A stretch of 64,000 nucleotides of DNA from the NCBI GenBank assembly GCA_020912385.1, contig CP087215.1, forward strand, positions 1,984,001 through 2,048,000, given 5' to 3'. Made by a program: the position numbers and the translations under genes. Positions within the stretch are counted from its first letter, which is position 1; every line of letters begins with the position of its first letter. The stretch is from Neofusicoccum parvum. Lineage: Eukaryota; Ascomycota; Dothideomycetes; Botryosphaeriales; Botryosphaeriaceae. Shown one piece after another: positions 55,395 to 64,000 of this stretch. Below the pieces are notes generated by a model. The model was not told the DNA's origin, searched no databases, and saw only the letters and a program-made list of their open reading frames with translations.

Positions 55395-57342
55395 ATGTTC
55401 CTCCACCAGCTTGACCTCACCACTGCTCTGCGTCCTGAGCTTCTGCCGGACGAGACGCTACTGTTTGTGCAGGATGCCGTCGGCCTCTATGAGGGGTGAG
55501 TGCAGCTTCCCAACAGCTCGTGTGCGCGTGCGATGCTGATGCCGCGCGTCCGCAGCAAGTACAAGATACCCGACTACCAAGATGGCCACGCCTACTTGAC
55601 CTCGCACCGCGCCTGCTATGTCGACAACAAGGAGCCTCGCAAGTTTTCCGTCGCCGTCAACCTGAAGGACGTTGAGCGCCCAGAGTTCTATGTATGCACC
55701 CGGACGTGGGGGACGCAGTCAATCAGGCTGATTCCAAATCCAGGCCGGCTTCCTGAAGTCGTCACCCAAAGTTACTCTCCACCCCAAGCCCTCCAAGCGA
55801 CCAAACCTTGCGGCTTCCCGCAGCCCAGTTCCCGTCAGCGCCAGCGGTGCGGGATACAGTCCAACCTCAACGCCTCCGCGCCACGCAAGCCCGTTGCGGC
55901 CCCTGCCGCCCGCACCCGCGCCTCCTCCGAGTGCCTCTGCGACATGGGTCTGTCCGATATGCTCCTTCTCCAACCCTGTGCCGTCGAACTTCGAGCCCAC
56001 AATCGCAAACGCAAATACGCCGTTGCCGCCGTGCTTGGCTTGCGGCCTGAAGCCTCCACTTCTGCATCTTATCAAGGCGGCCATAGCGGCAAATAGGCAA
56101 ACGCCGAGTGAGCTGCCGAGCAGTCAAACTTCTCAGGATTATGGGGCATCACCAGCAGCCGTGCGGAGTAACGGCAATGTCTCAGGCCCTACAGCATTTC
56201 AGTGTCCGAGATGCACTTTCCAGAACCACCCGTCACTGCTGCACTGTGAAATATGCGGCCATTCGCTTGTCAATGCCGCAGATAAGCGCACAGAATACAG
56301 TCCCTCTCCGCTAGGCAGGTCTGAATCACCAGCACCGGTTCTTAGCGGAGCGCCGCAGAGCGAAGACGGCCCTGAGTGTATCAAGTTCTCATTCCGTGTC
56401 GGAGGCGGAAACATATTTTTCGAGAGGTTGAAAGGCGCCCTGCTGCAGAGGAAATGGCTGCTTCAGAGCGCCCCGCCGATTCCGAAACCCCTCGAGAACT
56501 CTACTCCATCATCGCAGGCCTCGGGTAATTTGCCCATGAGGAATAAAATGGTCGGCATCGGGGGGCTTGAGCGACGTGGCATCGAACAGCGCCAGAACAA
56601 CGAACTCATGATCGGGAGCGCGTTCGAGGATCTCGAGGCCTTGATGACTTCAGCCAAAGAAATCATAGCTCTCGCCGAGCAGTTCGCCAGCCAGGCCAAA
56701 CTGAATGGTAACGGCAATTCGGAAGCCGACGCTGTGTTAACGCAGTCTGCGTCGGCTCTGGGGTTGATCACGACAAAAGACATGCTTGGCTCTGGTTCTG
56801 ATACCCTTTATATTTCCGAACTTTCGCGCAACCTCGCAGAGTTCTTGACGGATGATAGGAAAGGAATATTAAGGCGCGAGGGAGGGATTATGAGCCTGGT
56901 GGATCTCTGGGCCGTCTTTAACCGCGCACGAGGGGGCGTTGAGCTCGTCAGCCCCACGGACTTTGAGAAGGCTGCTCAGATGTGGGACAAGCTCAGGCTG
57001 CCTGTGCGCTTACGCCGCTTCAAGAGCGGTCTTTTGGTGGTGCAAGGACGGGATCGAACAGACGAAAAGACGATTACCGGCCTCCTTGCCTGGCTCCAAG
57101 AACTACACGCTGCTCCACCAGCTCCTGAGACTGCTTGGGATTGGGAGAAGTACGGGCGAGGAGTCACTGCTCAGGAAGCAGCAGAATGGTTTGGATGGAG
57201 CGTGGGTGTTGCCACAGAGGAGCTTGAGATGGCTGAAGAAAAAGGCGCGCTATGCCGAGAGCAGGGCCTTGACGGGATAAGGTTCTGGGAGAACTGGATC
57301 GTTCAGCTGCCAGCCGTAGAGGATGATCAAACACAGGAATAA
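55395..57342 (+). CDS. VPS36: ESCRT-II subunit Vps36
   Basis: Subunit of ESCRT-II, which binds phosphoinositides and ubiquitinated cargo on endosomes for sorting into multivesicular bodies. Exons 55395-55495, 55556-55691 and 55744-57342 join in phase (introns 60 nt GTGAGT...CGCAG and 52 nt GTATGC...TCCAG) to 611 residues. The N-terminal GLUE (PH-like) domain is split: FLHQLDLTTALRPELLPDE, YLTSHRACYVD, VNLKDVERPEFY come first. Two NZF zinc fingers are inserted (TWVCPICSFSNP...PCLACG and FQCPRCTFQNH...HCEICG), and the domain closes with IKFSFRVGGGNIFFERL. This is the yeast-like arrangement. The EAP30 part follows (RRGIEQRQNNELMIGSAFEDLEAL split by its loop, winged-helix segments GLDGIRFWENWI). 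All Cys ligands are present. Divergent from THP3. Confidence 0.94.
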
Positions 57343-57821
57343 TGCAGTTACAGGCGTTTATGACTGGGCTATGGCAGGACAGGATTAGAGCATATTCAGG
57401 TGTAAAGTAGACAAGCACCCTTATTAAAGCATGAGATAATAGCGAACGCAGTCAACGACGCTGGCAATCTAGACTACAGGACAATCCAAGGCCTACAGCG
57501 CTTACCGCTCCCAAACGAAATTTCAACCTTGTTTTTCTGGCGTGATTGTCTCCTGGCCGCTGTCAGCGCCAGAAAGATAGCTCCATGGGTCACTCATCCA
57601 CAAAGCGCTCCCCGCCAGGACTTAGGGCCGATATCGGGCGCTTAAACACGGCCCCGGGGAACCTGAATCATGACGTGAGAAACATGGCAGCTTGTGGGCG
57701 CTCGCGTTCTACCAATGCAACCAGCGCTTCTATGCGCGATCGCCATTGCCTCGTCCCCTCCATTTAAAGTCCTGAGTGATTGCACGGCAGTAGTTGGGCA
57801 CAGAAGCAAAGAGCCGCAGCC
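57343..57821. other. Intergenic
   Basis: About 480 nt between VPS36 and the next gene, promoter of the latter. No gene seen. Confidence 0.5.
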
Positions 57822-59079
57822 ATGAAAGAAGCACAGCCAGGAGAAGTGGCCGAGGGGAGCTATCGCAGCGCGCCGCATCACCACCACCACCACCAGTCGC
57901 CGCCATTGGCGCCGACAACAGCAGTGCGCGGGGCAGCGTCGGCGCGATACGCAGCAGCTGTGGATCACCAGCAGCGGCCCGCCGTGCCAGACGGTACTTC
58001 TGGCTCGACCTCCACCAGTGCTGCAAATGGCGCAACACCAGGCATGACAGCAGCAGCAGCCTCGTCGTGGAACAGCGCGAACCTGGGCTGGAGAGTGGGC
58101 GCCGACTGCGCGGCAGCAGCCAGCGCGGGCGTGCTCGTCGCGCCCGTCGTGACGGCAATCGATCGGTAAGTCGACAAGGTTCTCGCAAATCCGGGGTAGA
58201 AATCATGCCACTTTCTCGCGCGAACCGGAGGACGGCGCAGCAGAGCCTCTCGTGTGCCGAAGCAGCCCACCCAACCGTCAAGCTCCCGCACAACAACCAG
58301 CACACCTCGCGACGCACCCGTTGCCCTTCCGCCTCCGCTAACTTCACCGCAGCGCCATCATCGAAAATGCCTCCGGCCGCTCCACCCTCCGCACAAGCCT
58401 CCTCAGCAGCCTGCGCACCCTGGTCCTCCGCCCGCACGCCTACATCCTCTCCAAGCCCTTCGCCCTCATCTTCACCCTCTACACGGGCACCTACCTGACC
58501 GCCAACGCCCTCGACACCACCACCTCCGTCCTCCGCTCCACCCCGGCCTCCACCACCACCGCCGGGCCCTCCAAATTCGTCGCCACCAGCTCCGCCAACC
58601 TCGCGCTCTGCCTGTACAAGGACAGCCGCTTCACGCGCATGTTCGGCGTCGCGACGGCGCACCCGCGGCCCGTGCCGCCCGCCACGTACGCCCTGTTCGC
58701 GCTGCGCGACTGCCTGACCGTGTTCGCGAGCTTCAACGTGCCGCCCCTGCTCGCGCCGTACCTGTCCGCGAAGATCGAGACCGCGGCGGGCGAGGTGGGC
58801 GACGCGCTGCGGAAGCACGTCGACGCGGCCAGCGCCGCGCAGTTCGCCGCGCCGGCCGCGGTGCAGGTCTTTAGCACGCCGCTGCATCTGCTGGGCCTTG
58901 ATTTGTACAACAGACCGCGCGGTACGGCGGGCGTGGGTGTGGCGGAGAGGGCGGCGAAGGTCACGAAGGAGTGGGGGATGAGCTGCTTGGCGCGGATGGC
59001 GAGGATCGTGCCGGCGTTTGGATGTGGTGGAGTTGTGAATATGAGGGTGAGAAAAGGGTTGATGGAGAGGTTGGAGTGA
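57822..59079 (+). CDS. Conserved fungal membrane protein, probably mitochondrial
   Basis: Exons 57822-58165 and 58353-59079 join in phase over a 187-nt intron (GTAAGT...CGCAG, branch GCTAAC), giving 356 residues. The first 85 residues are disordered with a six-His run. Then follow NLGWRVGADCAAAASAGVLVAPVVTAIDR, in two parts around the membrane-like AGVLVAPVV, IIENASGRSTLRTSLLSSLR, LRPHAYILSKPFALIFTLYTG, YLTANALDT, GPSKFVATSSANLALCLYKDS, FALRDCLTVFASFNVPP, APAAVQVFSTPLHLLGLDLYN and CLARMARIVPAFGCGGVVNM. I recognise this as a family recurrent in filamentous ascomycetes whose members resemble mitochondrial inner-membrane proteins, but I cannot name it. Location is inferred from composition; no function assigned. 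Confidence 0.75.
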
Positions 59080-60271
59080 GTGGGCGGTATGGAGCGCAGA
59101 AACTGAGCTGAGGGGTCATGGTTATCTTGCCCCAGGATTTATGGCTTGTATTGGTGATATGTGCGGAGCGGTTGGACGGAAAGTAAAGGGAATGTCAAAA
59201 AGGGAAATGGAATGAGGAAGGCTGCTGTGTTCGGAGCATTGTATACGCATTAGATGGATTGGCATGGCATTCTCGAACGAACTACACGCATGGACACTCA
59301 AGGCATGAGAAACGACATTCAAGGTGGGATTATTGGTTGTTAACTCCAGCGTTTTGGTTGCATGTTCTTGGACACTTCTTCACAATAGCTTGTTCCCAGG
59401 CGGTTTCACATATCATACTTTCGGCGTTCAAAGGGGTTTGCACGGCCTTGGTTACACTTTGATGAAAAAGCTGAGTAGCAGGATAACGGCTGGATGAAGA
59501 CCTTGTTTCTCAATATCAGAACATAAATACTGTTACTACGTGAACGTAAGTCAAGAAAGGAAGTCAGGCAAATATGATCTTCGTATGAATAATGCCGCCT
59601 AATATTTCAGATGCTCACGGACGGTCAATGTGCATTCCAGCGACTTTCCTTATAATCTAAAGAGCGCCTTCCAGAACTAGAACTTTCTGGACTTAGAACA
59701 ACTCTATCTCATGCCTAAATCTTCCAAATATTAGTTTGCCTATTTGTGATAACGTTGAGCGTAGGTATAGCTTCATTATAAGATATAGCACCGTTTGATT
59801 GAGCTATTGAAAGGCTAGGCTGAAGAAATCCCTGAATGACGAAACGAAAAAGATACTGACAGTCTACCAAGATGGCTACTCACCCTTCTATACATTAGGT
59901 GAATAGTCTAAATATCAAAAATTTAGTCTTGTTAACAGGTACGAAATTTAAGCCTGTTCATGGTTTGTTTGCGTCAATGTGCAGAGACGAAAGGGTTATG
60001 TTCTTTAATCACTATTCACATAGAAGTCAGGTTCTCGGGTAAGCAAGAAAAGTGTACATGGATTAAGAACATTGACGGAGTAAAGTACAATGGGGCCACT
60101 GGGGTGAGTGATCTGGATGAGAAAGGTAAACTTAAGGCTTTTATCGTAGAGTTCAAAATCATGCTCAATGTCGCCGTAATTCCGTGGTTTTACTCGTTCC
60201 AAAAGATGCTGTAGACAGACTCCTGCTTCCTTCTCAATTCACCATCTTCGCAGCCACCATCCTGTCTATCC
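59080..60271. other. AT-rich intergenic region
   Basis: 1.2 kb between the membrane protein and the SDR (convergent). Contains one possible coding relic at 59960-60214. Confidence 0.5.
59960..60214 (+). pseudogene. Possible relic of a small protein gene
   Basis: An 84-codon frame contains WIKNIDGVKYNGATGVSDL and DEKGKLKAFIVEFKI, which reads like a folded beta-rich segment of a small NTF2/SnoaL-like protein rather than random translation. No upstream exon with an ATG and splice site could be found, and the surroundings are AT-rich. Family assignment is a guess from the look of the segment. Confidence 0.25.
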
Positions 60272-61558
60272 TCACGATACGGACCCATGCAACCCATCTC
60301 TCGCCATGTTATCCACGTGCACCGGGCCATAGTTCAACTGCCCCACCTTATCCATCAGCAACCGCTCCGTCAACAACCACAACGCTTCCCCCAACTCCTC
60401 ATCCTTCGCCTCCTTCGACGGCTCCTCGACCTTCCGATCAGGCACGATATACAACCCCTGCATCCCCTCCTCTTCAACAATCTTACTCGTCGCCGCGAAC
60501 AGCGCGGGCCGGCACCCCTCATCGACGGGATCCTTCATGAACGGGCGCACAACCTTGACGGCGATGTCGCCGAGCTTCCCGTACGCCTCGACGGCCTGGT
60601 CCTGCTGGTCGGTGCGGACACCACCGGGGTGGGTGGCATTGATCCACGGGCCTTGCGACATGCCCTGCTGCGTGAAGCCCAGCTCGTTGCGGGCGGCGTG
60701 GCGGGCCAGGGCGCGCACGAAGAGGACGTTGGCGAGCTTGGTGCGCGCGTAGAGCTTGGTGGCGCCAATGTCGGTGTTGAGCTCTTCGAGAGAGGCGAAG
60801 TGGACGTCGGAGACTCCCAGGCGGTGGAACTCGCTGGATTGGAGGACGAGGCGGGAGTGCGGGGTGCGTTGGAGGACCGGGAGGAGGGTCATGGCGAGGT
60901 GGAACTGCGAGATGTGGTTGACTTGCATGTGAGAGTCTAATGGTCTGTCAGTGCCTGATTCCGGGCGGAAGGGTGACGTGGTGGTAACACGTACCGATGC
61001 CATCCTTAGTCTCGTTGTAGACCCCGACGCCCAGGCCTGCATTGAGGATCAGGCCGTCGAGCTTTTCGAGTTTAGAAAGGTCTTTGGCCACTTGATCAAC
61101 TTGCTTTAGATCCTGGAGATTGCACTTTTTCCACTCAACGCGGCTGACATCTCCGTACTTTTTGAGTCCTTCTTGAGCCTCCTCAGCATGCTCCTCCTTA
61201 TTGGAGAGAAGGTATATCTTAGACGCATTGTGTTGGAGGAGATGCGCCACAATCCCGAATCCGATGCCAGCGGAGCCGCCGGTGACGACGTAGACCTAGT
61301 GTATAAAGTGAGTCTCAGAAGTCCTGCTCTTTCACGGTCGAAACAAAGTCGGAAATAGCAGACGAGAATAAAGATGGACGAATTTGAGCTCCGAAGAATA
61401 CAACCTGCGTCGGTCATGGAATTTGATGCAACCAAGACAATTGTGAATTTCAAATAGACCTCCAAAAAGGATGAGGGGGCAATAAGCGCGTGTACCTTGC
61501 CATTGAGGTCCGGAATGTCCTTGTTTGGATCGAACTTATTGTCATTAAGGAGAGGCAT
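60272..61558 (-). CDS. Short-chain dehydrogenase/reductase
   Basis: NAD(P)-dependent oxidoreductase of the classical/extended SDR type, 342 residues, exons 61558-61496, 61295-60995 and 60936-60272. Introns are 200 nt (GTACAC...ACTAG) and 58 nt (GTACGT...ATTAG), in phase. The cofactor-binding motif is VVTGGSAGIGFG, then LILNAGLG (NAG motif) and the catalytic ATKLYARTKLANV (YxxxK). THPGGVRTD and DEGCRPALFAAT resemble retinol-dehydrogenase-like and Env9-type fungal SDRs. Active residues all present. Substrate unknown. No signal peptide or anchor. Confidence 0.9.
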
Positions 61559-62076
61559 GATAGCAACTGGTATATGGAGATCAAGAAGAGCAGTTGCAAA
61601 TGAAATTTGGGGTTAGAGGATGACTGTAGAGAGCACGAAGGTGGATATATCCGCATTGCACATGTGAGCGTCATAACACGAAATGATGTCAACCGCGTCC
61701 AGCTGGTTTCCCTTTCCGGCGAGTGTGAAGCGCATCGCTTGCGCACTTAGTTAAGTGCATTCCAGCGGGAGACATCGTCTTCTTCGCTGCTGCGGGGGTC
61801 AATGCGCATTTCAATGAAACCATAGCAAGGTGTAGCGTCGCTGGAAGCAGCACCTGCGCCAGTCTGAGGAGATCGGAAGGCGGAAGAGGGCGGTGGGAAA
61901 CCATGTCATGTTCCGCCTCTCACCGCCCGCGACGCACCGACATCGACACCTTGCGCTAGAGCTATCGCAAGCTCCGAAGACCGCAGCCAACACGCAGCAG
62001 CTACAAAACCCGCGCAGCTGCCCGCGCCACGCCAGGAGTCCCTCCACCTCTCGTCACGAACCGCACCCCAGCAGCC
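61559..62076. promoter_or_regulatory. Divergent promoter region, SDR and SRP receptor beta
   Basis: 518 nt between divergent ATGs. No specific site identified. Confidence 0.5.
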
Positions 62077-63054
62077 ATGGTTGAGTGGTACGAGCCGGAC
62101 AGCTGGGTGACCAAGCTGTTCGGAGCACATCTCAGCACCTTCATCCTTACCCTGGTCGTCGCCTTCGGCCTGCCACTCTGTCTACACCTATGGCTGTACC
62201 GCCATCGGACGCCCATCAATACCGCAGCATTCGTGCTCGTTGGGCCCAGCGGAGCAGGAAAGACGTCGCTCCTCACAGCAGTACGTTCGCTCACATGAAA
62301 AAAAAACCTACCTTTCAACACCAACCCCACATTTCAAAAAGAAAGCCACAGACTGACCCTCCACTCACCACAGCTCGAAACCGGCCGCCCCCTCCCCACG
62401 CACCCCTCCCAAACCTCCCTCCGCGCCACCCTCATCCTCCCCGATAACCACATCCCCTTCAGCGCCCGCTATCGCAGCGTAAACGACCCGACCAACGCCA
62501 AAACGCGCGGCCTCGCCGTGACCGACACGCCCGGCCACGGCAAGCTGCGCAGCGCCGCCTTCGCGTCCGCGCTCGCGGCGCCCACCAACAAGAACCTGCG
62601 CGGCATCATCTACCTGGTGGACGCGGCGGCGCTGGCGGCGCCCGAAGGGCTGGCCGAGGCGGCCGAGTACCTGCACGACGTGCTGCTGGCGCTGCAGCGG
62701 CGCTACACGTCGGCCAAGACGTCCAAGGGCCCGGCCGCGACGCCGGTGCTGGTGGCGGCGAACAAGCTGGACTTGTTCACGGCGCTGCCGCCGCAGCTGG
62801 TGCGCGCGCAGTTGGAGCAGGAGATCGAGAAGGTGCGCACCGCGCGGGCCAAGGGCATCCTGGATGTGGGCGCGAGTGAGGATACTGTGGGCGAGGAGCA
62901 CGAGTGGCTGGGTGGCGGTGGCGAGGGCAGGTTTGAGTTCAAGCAGATGGAGGAGATGAACGTGCCGGTTGAGGTGGTGGGGGGCAGCGTTGTCGGAGAA
63001 GAGGATGGGCCTGACGTCAACGGCTGGTGGGCGTGGATTGCCGCTCAGATGTGA
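62077..63054 (+). CDS. SRP102: Signal recognition particle receptor, beta subunit
   Basis: Membrane-anchored GTPase that docks SRP receptor alpha at the ER for cotranslational import. Exons 62077-62280 and 62374-63054 join in phase 0 over a 93-nt intron (GTACGT...CACAG), giving 294 residues. An N-terminal membrane segment (FILTLVVAFGLPLCLHLWLY) is followed by the G domain: G1 VGPSGAGKTS, G2-region TSLRATLILPD, G3 DTPGHGKLR, RGIIYLVDAAAL, G4 NKLDLF. C-terminal acidic/Gly-rich insert, then VNGWWAWIAAQM. The intron falls a few codons after the P-loop. All GTP-binding motifs are present. The symbol follows yeast usage. Confidence 0.92.
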
Positions 63055-63350
63055 GAGGATTCTTTTTTCCCCTTCATGCACGAATTTCCGATGGAACGAA
63101 AAAGAATGAAAAAGGGGTATGTAATTTTGCATGATATACCAATCTCCGAATCGGAGAGTCGACGTGGTCATAGTAATTGAAGCTTGGGCGATGCAAACAC
63201 GCGAAGGCAACACGCTTTTCAGCTGACCTCGTGTTTGATTATGTATGCGACGTAAAATTGATTCCCTACCGAAGTATTGGCAGTCTTATGATCTCCATGT
63301 ACATCCTAATTCCTCTATTGCTGCCCCTATACCCCCTTACCCCTGGACGT
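63055..63350. other. Convergent intergenic region
   Basis: About 300 nt between the 3' ends of SRP102 and GDI1. Nothing seen. Confidence 0.5.
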
Positions 63351-64000
63351 TTACTCCTCCGCGGCGACCTGGACTTCCCTGAGACCCTCGACGACCAGCT
63401 CTTGGCCCTCGGCCCGCTTGTAGATGTCCTTGATGTCATCTGCAACGTGGCGTTAGCATATCGAGTCATGGGTGGCTGAAATTGGGGCAATCTTACCCGT
63501 CGTGGTCTCAAAGTGGCTCGTGGCGTCGTAGCTCTTCGAGATGAAGACGTTGTCGTTGCTGCCATCCTCAATGGGTTCGTAAAGCGGGATGGGCGGGCCC
63601 ATGAACTTCTCCTCGATCTTGCCAAGACGCTCGAAGCCGGCCTCGAGCTCAAGGTGGTGGTTGCTGTCACCCTCAGCGATGGTGCTGACGATGGCGATGT
63701 AGTATCCCTTGGGGCAGACGTTGTGTGCCGAAGACACAACAGCGATGTAGACGTCTAGAACAATGGCGTTAGTGGCGATTCTTGGAATCTTCACAAGCTG
63801 ACTTACCGTTCTTGCGGCCAACCTGGCTCTGGGGAATGATGAGCTGGAGAGAGTCGGAGTCCTCAGTGCCGGGAATGGGGTGGTTGAGGATGCAAATGGC
63901 CTTCAGCAGGTGTCCCGAGGGCTTCACCTTCTCGGGGAAGTAGCTGGGGTCGGCAAGAATTTTCTTGCACTTGGTGGTGAACTTCATGCCCTCGCCGGGA
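63351..64000 (-). CDS. GDI1: Rab GDP-dissociation inhibitor, 3' part (partial)
   Basis: Cytosolic recycling factor that extracts GDP-bound prenylated Rab GTPases from membranes. Only the C-terminal part is in the window; the gene continues beyond 64000. Exons visible: from the right edge to 63807, 63754-63497 and 63439-63351; introns of 52 nt (GTAAGT...TCTAG) and 57 nt (GTAAGA...TGCAG) join in phase. Family-diagnostic strings: ICILNHPIPGTEDSDSLQ, IPQSQVGRKND, SSAHNVCPKGYY, EEKFMGPPIPLYEP, NDNVFISKSYDATSHFE and YKRAEG. The stop is at 63351-63353. No sign of damage. Confidence 0.94.

Overview
The window is nuclear DNA of a filamentous ascomycete (Pezizomycotina). Supporting signs are short GT-AG introns, mostly 50-65 nt with a few of 140-200 nt, and families largely confined to these fungi: HET-domain proteins, a fungal rhodopsin-like membrane protein, a DUF3669 protein, fungal cytochromes P450 and a TMT1-like methyltransferase. 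No rRNA genes, CRISPR arrays or intact transposons are visible. I cannot name the species.

Layout. 0-0.5 kb: 5' part of a rhodopsin-like integral membrane protein running off the left edge. 0.5-4.8 kb: gene-free, with a 147-bp foldback element. 4.8-6.1 kb: decayed remains of a PLP ammonia-lyase joined to the end of an M20 peptidase. 6.6-8.8 kb: HET gene 1, which has a frame break. 9.5-13.2 kb: small housekeeping genes (acyl-CoA-binding protein, Cdc4-type myosin light chain, methyltransferase). 13.7-18.2 kb: HET gene 2 and a cytochrome P450. 18.2-20.5 kb: gene-free. 20.6-26.8 kb: the head-to-head pair ORC4 and HRQ1. 27.7-28.1 kb: P450 relic. 29.3-32.8 kb: a secreted GH29 fucosidase and an alpha/beta hydrolase. 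33.1-45 kb: accessory-looking stretch with HET gene 3, a DUF3669 gene stopped by one TAG, a predicted GPI-anchored protein, a cysteine-containing secreted protein, an unknown three-exon protein and copies of a short dispersed repeat. 46.1 kb: intron-containing tRNA-Glu(CTC). 46.2-49.7 kb: gene-free. 49.7-64 kb: conserved housekeeping block: BEM1, THP3-like SAC3/GANP protein, VPS36, a membrane protein probably mitochondrial, an SDR, SRP-receptor beta and the 3' part of Rab GDI.

Functionally there are two compartments. The housekeeping genes serve replication and repair (ORC4, HRQ1), polarity and cytokinesis (BEM1, myosin light chain) and membrane traffic (VPS36, SRP receptor beta, Rab GDI). 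The accessory part carries three non-self-recognition (HET) genes, secreted proteins and broken genes whose lesions, with single repeats differing by transitions, look like C-to-T (RIP-type) decay. Exon joins given below were worked out by hand from splice sites and reading frame; almost all join in phase.
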